Positions 18,538 through 28,200 of a DNA stretch of 64,000 bases are shown in pieces. The DNA comes from Psychromonas sp. CNPT3. Its GTDB lineage: Bacteria > Pseudomonadota > Gammaproteobacteria > Enterobacterales > Psychromonadaceae. The position numbers and the translations under genes are program-made. Within the stretch, counting starts at the first letter, position 1, and every line of letters starts with the position of its first letter. Location: contig NC_020802.1 in assembly GCF_000153405.2 (NCBI RefSeq), forward strand, positions 639,883-703,882, in the 5' to 3' direction. Under the pieces are notes generated by a model, which saw only the letters and a program-made list of their open reading frames with translations, had not been told where the DNA came from and made no database searches.

Positions 18538-19998
18538 ATGACTGAAAGTAACATTAGCATACAGAAAGATATCCAAGATTGGGTTGATGATGAAAGCTAT
18601 AAACCGGGTTTCTTTACCAAGGTCGACTCTGATAGCTTGCAAAAAGGCCTTAATGAGCAAGTTGTGCGCGCTATTTCAGCTAAACGTAATGAGCCTCAAT
18701 GGATGCTCGATTTTCGGCTTAAAGCATTTGAAATTTGGCTGAGCATGGAAGAGCCTCATTGGCTAAAAGGTGAGTATAAACCTTTAGATTATCAGCAATA
18801 TAGTTATTATTCAGCACCTAATGGTAATGCAGGTGGTTGTTGTGATGATAGCGCGTCGGAATTTTTAAATAAAGAAGTTGAAGATGCCTTTGAGCAACTT
18901 GGCGTGCCAATGTCTGAGCGCGATAATATTGCGGTTGATGCTATTTTTGATAGCGTTTCGGTAAAAACAACCTTTAGTGATAAATTGGCGAAAAAAGGTA
19001 TTATTTTTTGCTCCTTTAATGAAGCCATTCATCAACATCCCCAGCTAGTACAACAATATCTTGGTAGTGTGGTACCTCCTAGTGATAATTTTTTTGCGGC
19101 ACTAAATGCGGCGGTTGCATCTGATGGCACCTTTGTGTACATCCCTAAAGGCGTACATTGTCCGATGGAACTCTCCACCTATTTTCGTATCAATTCAGCA
19201 CAAACAGGGCAATTTGAGCGTACGATTTTAATCGCTGATGAAGGCAGTTATGTCAGCTATATAGAAGGTTGCTCAGCCCCTTCTCATGATACTTATCAAT
19301 TACATGCGGCCGTCGTTGAAGTCATCATCCTTAAAGATGCACAAGTTAAATACTCTACCGTGCAAAATTGGTTTGCAGGAAAAGATAGCCAAGGTGGCAT
19401 CCTTAATTTTGTCACCAAGCGCGCAATTTGCGAGGGCTCTGGATCCAAGATGTCGTGGACCCAATCTGAAACGGGATCGGCTATTACCTGGAAATACCCA
19501 AGTATTATATTAAAAGGGGATAACTCGATCGCTGAATTTTATTCCATCGCCTTAACATCTGGCAAACAGATGGCAGATACCGGTACGAAAATGATCCATA
19601 TAGGTAAAAACACCCGCTCAACCATTATTGCCAAAGGGATCAGTGCCGGTGAAAGTGAAAATGTTTATCGAGGTTTGGTTAAAATTTTACCCAGCGCCGT
19701 TAATGCACGCAATTTTACGCAATGTGATTCGATGTTAATAGGGACGCACTGTGCCGCGCATACATTTCCCTATATAGAAGTTGGAAATAGTAGTTCGCAA
19801 ATAGAGCATGAAGCAACGACCAGCAAAATAGGGGAAGATCAATTATTTTATTGCGCGCAGCGTGGTATTACCGAAGAAGATGCTATTTCAATGATTGTTA
19901 ATGGTTTTTGTAAAGATGTGTTTTCTAAATTACCCCTTGAGTTTGCTGTTGAAGCTAAAAAATTATTAGCCATTAGCCTTGAACATAGCGTGGGCTAG
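18538..19998 (+). CDS. sufB: Fe-S scaffold protein SufB
   Basis: This 486-residue SufB has expected core motifs: an N-terminal '[12 protein letters not shown]', a mid '[19 protein letters not shown]', the beta-helix region with '[24 protein letters not shown]', and C-terminal '[27 protein letters not shown]' (words shortened). The late conserved Cys (about residue 404) and Glu lie at the SufB-SufD interface where clusters form. SufB works with SufC2 and SufD as the scaffold. Spacing to sufA and sufC is about 20 bases each, consistent with one transcript. Confidence 0.97.
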   Translation: MTESNISIQKDIQDWVDDESYKPGFFTKVDSDSLQKGLNEQVVRAISAKRNEPQWMLDFRLKAFEIWLSMEEPHWLKGEYKPLDYQQYSYYSAPNGNAGGCCDDSASEFLNKEVEDAFEQLGVPMSERDNIAVDAIFDSVSVKTTFSDKLAKKGIIFCSFNEAIHQHPQLVQQYLGSVVPPSDNFFAALNAAVASDGTFVYIPKGVHCPMELSTYFRINSAQTGQFERTILIADEGSYVSYIEGCSAPSHDTYQLHAAVVEVIILKDAQVKYSTVQNWFAGKDSQGGILNFVTKRAICEGSGSKMSWTQSETGSAITWKYPSIILKGDNSIAEFYSIALTSGKQMADTGTKMIHIGKNTRSTIIAKGISAGESENVYRGLVKILPSAVNARNFTQCDSMLIGTHCAAHTFPYIEVGNSSSQIEHEATTSKIGEDQLFYCAQRGITEEDAISMIVNGFCKDVFSKLPLEFAVEAKKLLAISLEHSVG

Positions 19999-20019
19999 TA
20001 AATGGAGTGAGGTGTTAAA

Positions 20020-20766
20020 ATGTTAGAAATTAAAGACTTATATGTAAGTGTTGATGGAAATATGATTTTAAATGGGATAAACCTCAACATTAAAGCGGGC
20101 GAAGTGCACGCCATCATGGGGCCTAATGGCTCAGGTAAAAGTACCCTGGCGAGTGTTTTAGCGGGTCGAGACTCTTACCGAATTGAATCGGGAAGTATAC
20201 TTTTTAAAGGTAGAAATTTACTGGATTTAGAGCCAAATGAGCGTGCGGGTGAAGGTATATTTTTAGCCTTTCAATACCCCGTTGAAATACCTGGCGTCTC
20301 TAATCAATTTTTTTTGCAAGCGTCTATTAATGCTGTGCGTAAATATAATGGATTAGATGCCTTAGATCGTTTTGATATTGTCGACTTAATTGATGAAAAA
20401 ATACAACTACTTAATATGCCTAAAGATCTATTACAGCGATCTGTAAATGTGGCTTTTTCAGGAGGAGAAAAAAAACGTAATGATATATTACAAATGGCAG
20501 TGTTAGAGCCCTCTTTGTGTATTTTAGATGAAACAGATTCAGGTCTAGACATCGATGCGCTTAAAGAAGTCTCGCATGGGGTGAATAGTTTACGAGATAA
20601 TACGCGGGCCTTTATTATTGTTACTCATTATCAGCGTATTTTAGATTATATTCGGCCAGACTATGTGCATGTATTAGCGAATGGGAAAATCGTTAAATCG
20701 GGTGGTTTTTCGATGGTTGCCGAATTAGAAGAGAAAGGATATGGCTGGGTTGCTGATGAGCAATAA
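20020..20766 (+). CDS. sufC: Fe-S assembly ATPase SufC
   Basis: This 248-residue ABC-type ATPase has Walker A GPNGSGKST at 34-42, the SufC-type signature 'FSGGEKKRN' at about 147 and Walker B 'LCILDETDSGLDIDAL'. The 'DETDSGLD' variant of the D-loop is characteristic of SufC rather than of transporters. It powers conformational change of the SufBC2D scaffold. The 3' end overlaps the start of sufD. Confidence 0.97.
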   Translation: MLEIKDLYVSVDGNMILNGINLNIKAGEVHAIMGPNGSGKSTLASVLAGRDSYRIESGSILFKGRNLLDLEPNERAGEGIFLAFQYPVEIPGVSNQFFLQASINAVRKYNGLDALDRFDIVDLIDEKIQLLNMPKDLLQRSVNVAFSGGEKKRNDILQMAVLEPSLCILDETDSGLDIDALKEVSHGVNSLRDNTRAFIIVTHYQRILDYIRPDYVHVLANGKIVKSGGFSMVAELEEKGYGWVADEQ

Positions 20767-21988
20767 CGCGGCGGTCGTCCTTAAAAAATTAAATGCGCAG
20801 TTGCATAAAATGAGCCAGAAAGACATTTGGAAGCAAGCCTTGTCGACTGGGTTTGCAAATGCTAAAGATGAGCATTGGCGTTACACGAAACTAGACAAAT
20901 TTTATCAGCTTGATTTTTGTCTTAGTACGAAAAAGAGTATCTCTATTGATAAAGTACACGCACTGGCACTGACGCTTGACTGTTATTTGGTGGTGTTTGT
21001 GAATGGTTACTATCAGCCATTATTAAGTAGCCAAGAACTTGGCTCGTATTCTATTACAGATATCAACGGGCAGTTTGAGGAGGCAATTAATAGTGAAATA
21101 TTTCAGTTAATCAATGAAAGTTTCAGTGTGAATGCACAGCAGATCCGCTTGCCTAAAAATAAGATAGAGACGAAGCCACTTCTGTTATTACACATTAATA
21201 ATGCGCAGGGGAAAATGACGCACAGCTACCATCAACTCTCTATTGAGTCAGGCGCACAAGGGGTGGTGATTGAACAATTTGTTAATTTAGATAGCTTTGA
21301 AACCGCCCAGTTTAATGGGGCTAGATGTGTGTTTAACATCGCAGATAATGCCTCGTTAGATCATTATAAAGTGTGCGTTCAAGAAAATAGTTATCATTTT
21401 TCCCATAATGATTTTCATCTTGGGCGGGATACAAAGGTGAGAAGTCTCTGTTTTTTATTGTCAGGTGATCTTATTCGCCACCACACAAGTAGCCGGCTAA
21501 AGGGTGAGAATAGCCATTTAAGCATGCACAGTTTATCCTTACCTAAAGGCAAGCAAACTTACGATTCTCGTACCTATCTTGAACATCAAGCCACTTATTG
21601 TCAAAGCCTGCAAATACATAAGTTCATCGTTCAAGATCAAGCTGTAGGCGTATTTAATGGCATGATAAAAGTGGCAAAAGATGCGATTAAAACGGATGCT
21701 CAAATGCAAGATCATAATTTATTATTAAGTGATACTTGCCAAATTAATAGTAAACCTCAGCTTGAAATTTATGCCGATGATGTCAAATGTAGTCATGGTT
21801 GTACCACGGGAACGCTTAATAAAGAGCAAATTTTTTATATGCAAAGTCGAGGCATATCTCAAAAGAGAGCAAAAAAAATACTGACGTTAGCGTTCGCGAT
21901 GGCATTAACCGATCTTATTAAGGTTTCAGATCTTAAAGATTTTGTTGTTGCACATATCGATAAAAACTTAAGTGAGGTAAAAATATGA
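20756..21988 (+). CDS. sufD: Fe-S scaffold protein SufD
   Basis: This 410-residue SufD starts at the ATG 20756, which overlaps sufC by 11 bases; a start at 20741 is open but has its AGGA site too close. The N-terminal half is divergent. The C-terminal beta-helix has the SufD hallmark 'LKGENSHLSMHSLSLP', 'HKFIVQDQAVGVFNGMIKV' and 'DDVKCSHGCTTG' with the conserved His of the SufB-SufD interface ('KCSHG'). Together with SufB it forms the cluster-building heterodimer. Its stop overlaps the sufS ATG by 4 bases. Confidence 0.93.
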   Translation: MSNNAAVVLKKLNAQLHKMSQKDIWKQALSTGFANAKDEHWRYTKLDKFYQLDFCLSTKKSISIDKVHALALTLDCYLVVFVNGYYQPLLSSQELGSYSITDINGQFEEAINSEIFQLINESFSVNAQQIRLPKNKIETKPLLLLHINNAQGKMTHSYHQLSIESGAQGVVIEQFVNLDSFETAQFNGARCVFNIADNASLDHYKVCVQENSYHFSHNDFHLGRDTKVRSLCFLLSGDLIRHHTSSRLKGENSHLSMHSLSLPKGKQTYDSRTYLEHQATYCQSLQIHKFIVQDQAVGVFNGMIKVAKDAIKTDAQMQDHNLLLSDTCQINSKPQLEIYADDVKCSHGCTTGTLNKEQIFYMQSRGISQKRAKKILTLAFAMALTDLIKVSDLKDFVVAHIDKNLSEVKI

Positions 21989-23217
21989 GCTATCCCATTG
22001 AGCATATTCGCAGCCAGTTTCCACTGCTACAACAGTCTATTAATGATCAAAAATTAGTTTATTTAGATAGCGCTGCTACAGCGCAAAAACCCTTGTCGGT
22101 ATTAAAGCGTATCGATGATTTTTATCGTTTTGAAAATGCAGCCGTGCACCGAGGTATTCACCAGTTAAGTAGTAATGCGACCATTATGATGGAGGCGGTG
22201 CGCGATAAAGTACGAGGCTTTATTAATGCCAAAACACGTGAAGAAATCGTTTTTGTACGTGGCGCTACGCAGGCGATTAATCTGGTTGCCTCGAGCTTTG
22301 GTGGTGAGCATTGGCGCGCAGGTGATGAAATTATTATTACGGAAATGGAGCATCACTCAAATATCGTGCCGTGGCAAATATTAGCGCAACGTTTAAATTT
22401 AAAAATAGTCGTTTGGCCCATCGATACACAGGGCGGGTTAGATTTATCAACATTAGGCTGTTTATTAACCTCTAAAACACGGCTATTGGCAGTTACTCAC
22501 GTGTCTAATGTTATCGGGACATTAAATCCGATTGGTGAAATAATTAAACGGTGTCGCGCCAATAATACACTGACGTTAGTCGATGGCGCGCAGGGCGTGA
22601 TGCATCACAAAATAGATGTACAGGCATTAGATTGTGATTTTTATGTGTTTTCGGGGCATAAACTTTACGGTCCAACGGGATGCGGTGTGCTTTATGGTAA
22701 ATATTCATTATTACAAAGTATGCCTCCGATGGAGGGGGGGGGCGCCATGATATCTGTTGTTGATCTCATTAAGGGAAGCCAATTTGTTGAGGCGCCGTAT
22801 CGGTTTGAAGCCGGAACGCCAAATACCAGTGCGATCATTGGATTGGGAAGTGCCATTGATTATATTGATGACATTGGGCTTGATTGTATTGCGCAACACG
22901 AAAATAAACTCATGGCTTATGCTGATGCTTCGCTACGATCTATTGCCTCGCTTAAAATTTATGGTGATATGCCATTACATCTGCGCTCTGGCGTCATCGC
23001 TTTTAACCTTGAAGGTATTCATGCGTTCGATGTTGGTACTTTTTTAGATCGTTATGGTATTGCTATTCGTACCGGGCATCACTGTGCTATGCCTTTATTA
23101 AAGCACTATCAGCAAACCTCGATGTGTCGAATGTCTATTGCACTTTACACTGAAAAATCAGAAATAGACGCTTTGGTAAAGGGCTTAATACGTATTGTGC
23201 GCTTACTAGGGAAATAA
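21985..23217 (+). CDS. sufS: Cysteine desulfurase SufS
   Basis: This 410-residue class V PLP enzyme has 'YLDSAATAQKP' near the N-terminus, the PLP lysine motif 'FSGHKLYGPTG' (about residue 225) and the catalytic loop 'RTGHHCAMPLL' with the persulfide-forming Cys (about 365). It takes sulfur from cysteine and hands it to SufE, encoded next. The coding sequence includes a run of nine G (22734-22742, the GGG of 'MEGGGAM'), unusual in this AT-rich DNA. ATGA overlap with sufD implies coupled translation. Confidence 0.96.
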   Translation: MSYPIEHIRSQFPLLQQSINDQKLVYLDSAATAQKPLSVLKRIDDFYRFENAAVHRGIHQLSSNATIMMEAVRDKVRGFINAKTREEIVFVRGATQAINLVASSFGGEHWRAGDEIIITEMEHHSNIVPWQILAQRLNLKIVVWPIDTQGGLDLSTLGCLLTSKTRLLAVTHVSNVIGTLNPIGEIIKRCRANNTLTLVDGAQGVMHHKIDVQALDCDFYVFSGHKLYGPTGCGVLYGKYSLLQSMPPMEGGGAMISVVDLIKGSQFVEAPYRFEAGTPNTSAIIGLGSAIDYIDDIGLDCIAQHENKLMAYADASLRSIASLKIYGDMPLHLRSGVIAFNLEGIHAFDVGTFLDRYGIAIRTGHHCAMPLLKHYQQTSMCRMSIALYTEKSEIDALVKGLIRIVRLLGK

Positions 23218-23218
23218 A

Positions 23219-23617
23219 ATGAATCGACAGAAATTATTAAAAAACTTTAATCGTTGCTATGACTGGGAAGAGAAATATCTTTATATTATTGAATTAGGCG
23301 AAAAATATGCCATTTTGCCTGCGTCTGATCAAATTGATAAATATGCGGTAATAGGTTGTCAAAGTCGGGTTTGGGTTAAAATTTCTCTTGCGGATGAAAA
23401 AGTGATATTGAGCGTCAATAGTGATGCTGCCATTGTGAGAGGGCTGGCTGCTATGCTCCTTCTTTTATTACAAGGTATGACGCTACGGGAAATTAGAAAC
23501 TTTGATATCGCCCAAGCGCTTTTGCCCTTTGATCTTAAAGCGCAAATAACACCGACGCGCGATCAAGGGATGCAGGCAATGTTAAAAAAGATTTATAAGC
23601 AATTAGATAGTCTATAA
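23219..23617 (+). CDS. sufE: Sulfur-acceptor protein SufE
   Basis: This 132-residue protein is the usual SufE length. The acceptor cysteine sits in 'VIGCQSRVW' (about residue 49), in the conserved G-C-Q-S-x-V-W pattern. 'FDLKAQITPTRDQGMQAMLKKI' near the C-terminus shows the family's 'L-x-x-SR-x-x-G' region in altered form. It takes persulfide sulfur from SufS and delivers it to SufB. It is last in the operon, one base after the sufS stop. Confidence 0.95.
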   Translation: MNRQKLLKNFNRCYDWEEKYLYIIELGEKYAILPASDQIDKYAVIGCQSRVWVKISLADEKVILSVNSDAAIVRGLAAMLLLLLQGMTLREIRNFDIAQALLPFDLKAQITPTRDQGMQAMLKKIYKQLDSL

Positions 23618-23734
23618 AAATAGATTAGAGCTTAGCTATAAGGAGGAGATGGTCTGTGTATCAGGGGGGCGATGCAATATGAAGTTGGCTCACAAAAGGC
23701 GAGTAATCGAACTTATCTAAATCGTTGAAGTCTG

Positions 23735-23812
23735 GGTATAAACATCAATGTAAAATAACTACGTTGATGTTTATACCGAGAAGCTAAGTTTTATCTGGCT
23801 TACTGGCTTTTC
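23735..23812 (+). repeat. Intergenic repeat copy A (hairpin plus AAGCTAAG core)
   Basis: An 18-bp stem (GGTATAAACATCAATGTA paired with 23760-23777, one wobble, loop AAATAAC) is followed by 'GAAGCTAAG...ATCTGGCTTACTGGC'. The second part recurs at 42.7, 50.3 and 63.8 kb, marking a dispersed intergenic element. Here it lies between sufE and the convergent permease gene. Confidence 0.65.
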
Positions 23813-23841
23813 ATCTTTAAGCCGATGGGTATAAGTCCTGC

Positions 23842-24732
23842 CTATGTATTTTTAAAACGTAATCGATTAAATTTAGGCCAACGAATTTGCGCGAATATCA
23901 CCCCTGTAATAACGAGTATTCCCCCCACAATATGATAATGATATAAATTTTCAGAAAGCAGGGTAACCGCAAGAGAAATCGTGACAACGGGTAATAAATT
24001 CATAAACATAGCGCTATTATCTGCACCAATCAATTGAATGGATTTAACCCATAACCAGGGGGCAATAATAGACGCTAATATCGAAGCGTAAGCGATTAAA
24101 GGGATCGCGCTGACAGGGGCGATAAGATGCGTACTGCTCAGCCATAGCGGTGTTAAAAAGATAACGGCAAAAACAACTTGAACGTAAATAAAAACCCAAT
24201 TTGAAAGTGGCATTTTCCAGCGTTTTAGTAAGACGCAATACGCTGCGTAGACGACAGTCGCCATTAACATTAAGGCGTCACCTTGATTGAGTGGGTTGTT
24301 TAAAAAATAAAGAAGATCACCTTTTCCCAACATATAAGCTAAACCTAGAATAGAAATTAAGGCGGCGATCACCGTCATCACCGATAGTTTTTTAGAGAGT
24401 AAAGGCACACTTAAAAAGATAGTGATCAAAGGTACGAGAGAAATGATCATCGACATATTTGATGCGCTAGTACTGAGCCCTGCATAATAACCAAGCGATT
24501 GGTTTAACACCATCCCAAGTAAAGCCAGAAATGCAATTTTAGCTAAATTAGGCTTAATATTTGGCCATTGGCGTATGCTGGCATATAAGCAAAAAGGGGT
24601 GAGTAGTAAAAAAGCGAGAAACCAACGATAAAAGCTCATTGCACTGGGCTCGATGACGGATGCTGCCATTTTATTAATAATGGCGTTTCCACCCCAGATA
24701 ACAACCGTAAAAAAAGGGAGTAGGTAGTTCAT
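23842..24732 (-). CDS. EamA/DMT family permease
   Basis: This 296-residue protein has ten hydrophobic segments in two five-segment halves, the drug/metabolite transporter (EamA) plan. 'WGGNAIINKMAA...PSAMSFYRW' at the start and 'AALISILGLAYMLGKG' at the end of the first half are typical. Such permeases usually export amino acids or other metabolites; the substrate cannot be told. It is divergent from the AraC-type regulator at 25130, which may control it (inference from position). Confidence 0.88.
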   Translation of the reverse strand: MNYLLPFFTVVIWGGNAIINKMAASVIEPSAMSFYRWFLAFLLLTPFCLYASIRQWPNIKPNLAKIAFLALLGMVLNQSLGYYAGLSTSASNMSMIISLVPLITIFLSVPLLSKKLSVMTVIAALISILGLAYMLGKGDLLYFLNNPLNQGDALMLMATVVYAAYCVLLKRWKMPLSNWVFIYVQVVFAVIFLTPLWLSSTHLIAPVSAIPLIAYASILASIIAPWLWVKSIQLIGADNSAMFMNLLPVVTISLAVTLLSENLYHYHIVGGILVITGVIFAQIRWPKFNRLRFKNT

Positions 24733-25129
24733 TTTCTTTCCAATAAGTAGTGTTTTTTATGTTTTAATAGACTTTTAAGCATGTTTTTATGGGGCAATGA
24801 TCTTAATAGAAAATAATCCCCTTACATCCTTAAATTTTCTTGTACGTTAATATGAATATGGCGCTATCATAGCTCGTCTTTATAGTTACAGATATTGGTA
24901 AAAAGACATTTCACGCGAGAAGTAGACAATTTATTCAAAAAGAAAACAGGATCATTAAAAAAGCAAATTTTATAATTTTTTTGTCAAGATTAATGACTGA
25001 GTGTTATCGTAATTAATTGAAAGTTAAATGAAAGTTCTAGTTATTTTTTTAATTAAATACTTTTTTACATTGCTATGCCATGCGTTAAAAATGCGAATAT
25101 ACGCGTGGAAGATTAAAAAGGAGTGCGTT
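24733..25129. other. Divergent gap between the permease and AraC regulator
   Basis: No gene. It must hold the promoters of both divergent genes. An open stretch from 25028 is in frame with the regulator but starts poorly. No clear operator was seen. Confidence 0.45.
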
Positions 25130-25918
25130 TTGAAGAAAACAAAAAATGTTTATCCGCATTTAGCATTAGACAAAGCGCCTGTTGATGTTTTTATGAACTT
25201 TGACGTGTTCTCCTCAAATACTGAAACGCGTCTACATGCACATGATTGGGGGCAATTGAATTTTACCCAAGGTGGGACGCTTGAAGTACATGTAGATAAA
25301 AATCGATTTTTACTTCCTCCCCATCTAGCGGTGTGGATACCTGCGGGCGTCGAACATTGCAGTTATAATCGAAAACAACTCAATTATTGCTCTTTTAATG
25401 TTTCCAATAAATTATCTGAACTCTTTCCCAAGCAAACTAGCATGATGAAAGTCAATGGCGTGGTGAGTGCCATTATTGACGTCTTTCGAAAACGTAAATT
25501 ATCCATAGCGCAAACAGAGCAAGATAAACGCTTAGTGCAGGTTTTGTTAGATCAGTTTTTGGAAAGTGGAGTTGAACAACACTTTTTACCGACCAGTGGA
25601 CATCGATATTTAGCTCCCATTCTTACTTATATAGAAAAGGATCCAACATCGATACTCTCGCTTTTGGATTGGGCTGGAAAATTACATACTACGGAGCGAA
25701 CACTGGCTAGAATATTTCAGAGTGAACTTGCAATGAGTTACACACAATGGCGTTTACGTATGCGTTATTTATACTCTTTAGAGTTATTGCAAAAAGGTGA
25801 AACGGTAAAAAGCGTTGCTTTATCACTGGGTTATAATCAAGCCAGCCCTTTTATTTGTATGTTTAAAAAGTTTGCAGGCGAAACACCCGAAAAGTATAAA
25901 CAGCAACGTGAACTGTAA
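25130..25918 (+). CDS. AraC family transcriptional regulator
   Basis: The best start is the TTG at 25130, with AAAAAGGAG 6 bases upstream, giving 262 residues; an ATG at 25028 would add 34 residues without a site. The N-terminal half is a cupin sensor ('HAHDWGQLNFTQGG', 'VWIPAGVEHCSYN'). The C-terminal 100 residues carry two helix-turn-helix units ending 'VKSVALSLGYNQASPFICMFKKFAGETPEKYK', the AraC family signature (words shortened). This is the YdeO/YbfI-like group with an N-terminal cupin that senses small molecules. It is divergent from the EamA permease, a common regulator-target pairing. Confidence 0.9.
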   Translation: MKKTKNVYPHLALDKAPVDVFMNFDVFSSNTETRLHAHDWGQLNFTQGGTLEVHVDKNRFLLPPHLAVWIPAGVEHCSYNRKQLNYCSFNVSNKLSELFPKQTSMMKVNGVVSAIIDVFRKRKLSIAQTEQDKRLVQVLLDQFLESGVEQHFLPTSGHRYLAPILTYIEKDPTSILSLLDWAGKLHTTERTLARIFQSELAMSYTQWRLRMRYLYSLELLQKGETVKSVALSLGYNQASPFICMFKKFAGETPEKYKQQREL

Positions 25919-25981
25919 ATACTTGGTGTAGAGTGTGTCTATTGCAACTTATCACTTTAAAGGTGAGTAGAGCCGATTCAG

Positions 25982-26584
25982 TTATCTTTTATAGAGTTGA
26001 TATATAACTTGTCCCGTGCCTTTTTCTTTTAATAGTGTCCAAGTCTCGGGTGCACTAAAATGGGAGATCCTCTTTTCCATTTCGACATAGATCAAGGCAC
26101 CTTCGGCCAAATAATTATTTTTTTCTAGAGCATCACAGCAAGGTTGTAATAATGATTGATTAAAAGGGGGATCAATAAAAATAATATTAAAGGATTTTTT
26201 TGCTATTTGTTGTAAATAACTAATACTGTCTGTTTCAATAACGAGTGCATTTTCTACTTTTAAGTTTTGTAAATTTTGTTTTAATTGCTGGCAAACGAGT
26301 TTATCACGTTCAAGTAAAGTCACACTTTGCGCTGATCTAGACAGTGCTTCAAAGGCTAAACTACCGCTGCCACTGAAGCAATCAAGGCAGTTTGCATTGT
26401 GTATATCGTGCATTAACCAGTTAAAAAGGGTTTCTTTAGTACGATCTGTTGTTGGGCGTAAACCTTCAATATTAAGCACTGCAAGTTTTTTACCTCGCCA
26501 TTTTCCTGAAATAAGACGAATAAATCCGCCTTTTTTTGATTTAATGCTACGATCGTGAGATTTAACTTGATGATTTTTACCCAT
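25982..26584 (-). CDS. rsmD: 16S rRNA (guanine966-N2)-methyltransferase
   Basis: This 200-residue Rossmann methyltransferase has 'IRLISGKWRGKKL' near the N-terminus, 'RPTTDRTKETLFNWL', the SAM-binding 'CLDCFSGSGSLAFEA' (motif I) and the amino-methylation motif 'IIFIDPPF' (NPPY-type, DPPF). This combination is diagnostic of RsmD (YhhF). It methylates G966 of 16S rRNA in the small subunit. It is divergent from ftsY, the conserved rsmD / ftsYEX-rpoH arrangement of gammaproteobacteria. Confidence 0.95.
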   Translation of the reverse strand: MGKNHQVKSHDRSIKSKKGGFIRLISGKWRGKKLAVLNIEGLRPTTDRTKETLFNWLMHDIHNANCLDCFSGSGSLAFEALSRSAQSVTLLERDKLVCQQLKQNLQNLKVENALVIETDSISYLQQIAKKSFNIIFIDPPFNQSLLQPCCDALEKNNYLAEGALIYVEMEKRISHFSAPETWTLLKEKGTGQVIYQLYKR

Positions 26585-26676
26585 ATAATTTTTAGTCCGC
26601 GCAGATAATGGTAATATAACAAAATAATAGCTGCTATTTTAGCAGGTCAAATAGGTTGTGAGTAAGGTTTTAATTA

Positions 26677-28200
26677 ATGTCAAAAAATAAAGGTCTATTT
26701 TCCTGGTTTGGGAAAAAATCAAAACAAACGTCTACGCAAACAACCGCTTTAGACGAGAAAGCAAAATTACTTGAAGCACTCAAAGAAGAAGCACTTCAAA
26801 ATACAGATGAAAATGTTGAAATCATCTTATTTGATGATCCTATTGATGATGCACGTATTGAAGCTGCACGTGTTGAAGCTGCACGTGTTGAAGCTGCACG
26901 TATTGAAGCTGCACGTATTGAAGCTGCACGTATTGAAGCTGCACGTATTGAAGCTGCACGTATTGAAGCTGCACGTATTGAAGCTGCACGTATTGAAGCT
27001 GCACGTATTGAAGCTGCACGTATTGAAGCTGCACGTATTGAAGCTGAACGTATTGAAGCTGAACGTATTGAAGCTGAACGTATTGAAGCTGAACGTATTG
27101 AAGCTGAACGCATAGAAGCTGAACGCATAGAAGCTGAACGCATAGAAGCCTCGCTCCTAGAAGCTGAGCGCATTGAAGCTGAACGTATAGAAGCGTCGCT
27201 CCTTGAAGCCGCTCGCCTAAAAGCAGAAAAAAGTGAAGATAAAGACGATAAATTAGGTTTCTTTGCACGTTTTAGACAAAGTCTAACAAAAAGTCGATTG
27301 ACGATAGGCAGTGGTTTATTTTCTATTTTTAAAGGAAAACAAATCGATGAGGATCTTTTTGAAGAGCTAGAAGAGCAGCTGATCATTGCGGATATGGGCG
27401 TTGAAACAACGTTAAAAATAATTGAAAATTTAACCCAACATGCAAATCGCAAACAACTTAAAGATGCAGAAGCTTTATACAGTTTATTAAAAGAAGATTT
27501 AAGTGAAATATTGGCGACAGTAGAAAAGCCATTGGTCATTGATAAATCAAAATCGCCTTATGTCATTTTAATGGTTGGCGTTAATGGTGTTGGTAAAACT
27601 ACTACTATTGGTAAATTAGCGAAAAAATATCAGCAACAGGGCCTTTCTGTCATGCTCGCTGCTGGCGATACCTTTAGGGCGGCTGCTGTTGAGCAACTAC
27701 AAGTTTGGGGGGATCGTAATAATATCCCTGTGATAGCGCAGCAAACTGGCGCGGATAGTGCTTCTGTTTTATTTGATGCTATGGATGCGGCACGCGCACG
27801 TGGCGTCGATGTTTTAATTGCGGATACGGCGGGGCGTTTACAAAATAAAGATCACTTAATGGATGAGCTTTCTAAAGTGGTGCGTATTATGCGCAAAAAA
27901 GACGCCAGTGCGCCACATGAGATCATGCTAACCATTGATGCGGGCACGGGGCAAAATGCCATTAGCCAAGTGAATTTATTTAATAAAGCGGTGGGACTAA
28001 CGGGGATAACGTTAACCAAATTAGATGGCACAGCAAAAGGTGGGATCATCTTTTCGCTAGCAGATAAATTTAAGTTACCTATTCGTTATATTGGTACGGG
28101 TGAAGGTATTGATGATTTAAGAGAATTTAATGCGCAGGAATTTATAGATGCACTGTTTAGTAAAGAAGAAAATTCAGCAAAGGATGACCCCTTAAAATGA
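26677..28200 (+). CDS. ftsY: Signal recognition particle receptor FtsY with a 25-unit repeat in the A domain
   Basis: This 507-residue protein has the NG GTPase domain from about residue 190: 'GVNGVGKTTTIGKLA' (P-loop), 'LAAGDTFRAAAVEQL', 'DTAGR' and 'TKLDGTAKGG'. It receives SRP-ribosome complexes at the inner membrane. The acidic N-terminal A domain is unusual: residues 59-183 are 25 consecutive five-residue units (mostly ARIEA, then ERIEA, with ASLLEA-type interruptions), predicted as one long charged helix. It is first of ftsY-ftsE-ftsX; its stop overlaps the ftsE ATG. Confidence 0.97.
   Translation: MSKNKGLFSWFGKKSKQTSTQTTALDEKAKLLEALKEEALQNTDENVEIILFDDPIDDARIEAARVEAARVEAARIEAARIEAARIEAARIEAARIEAARIEAARIEAARIEAARIEAARIEAERIEAERIEAERIEAERIEAERIEAERIEAERIEASLLEAERIEAERIEASLLEAARLKAEKSEDKDDKLGFFARFRQSLTKSRLTIGSGLFSIFKGKQIDEDLFEELEEQLIIADMGVETTLKIIENLTQHANRKQLKDAEALYSLLKEDLSEILATVEKPLVIDKSKSPYVILMVGVNGVGKTTTIGKLAKKYQQQGLSVMLAAGDTFRAAAVEQLQVWGDRNNIPVIAQQTGADSASVLFDAMDAARARGVDVLIADTAGRLQNKDHLMDELSKVVRIMRKKDASAPHEIMLTIDAGTGQNAISQVNLFNKAVGLTGITLTKLDGTAKGGIIFSLADKFKLPIRYIGTGEGIDDLREFNAQEFIDALFSKEENSAKDDPLK
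26851..27225 (+). repeat. Tandem array of 25 x 15-bp units inside ftsY
   Basis: The unit GCACGTATTGAAGCT repeats exactly every 15 bases, drifting to GAACGTATTGAAGCT and then to GAACGCATAGAAGCT and more divergent copies at the 3' end. The identical 5' units suggest recent slippage growth. The period keeps the reading frame, so copy number can change without breaking FtsY. Confidence 0.95.

Noticed and set aside
26796-27539. Long open frames on both strands across the ftsY repeat (247-codon reverse frame, 114- and 142-codon frames)
   Set aside because: They arise because a 15-base repeat has no stop in any frame. The protein is a monotonous repeat with no independent features, and the real gene ftsY covers the region.
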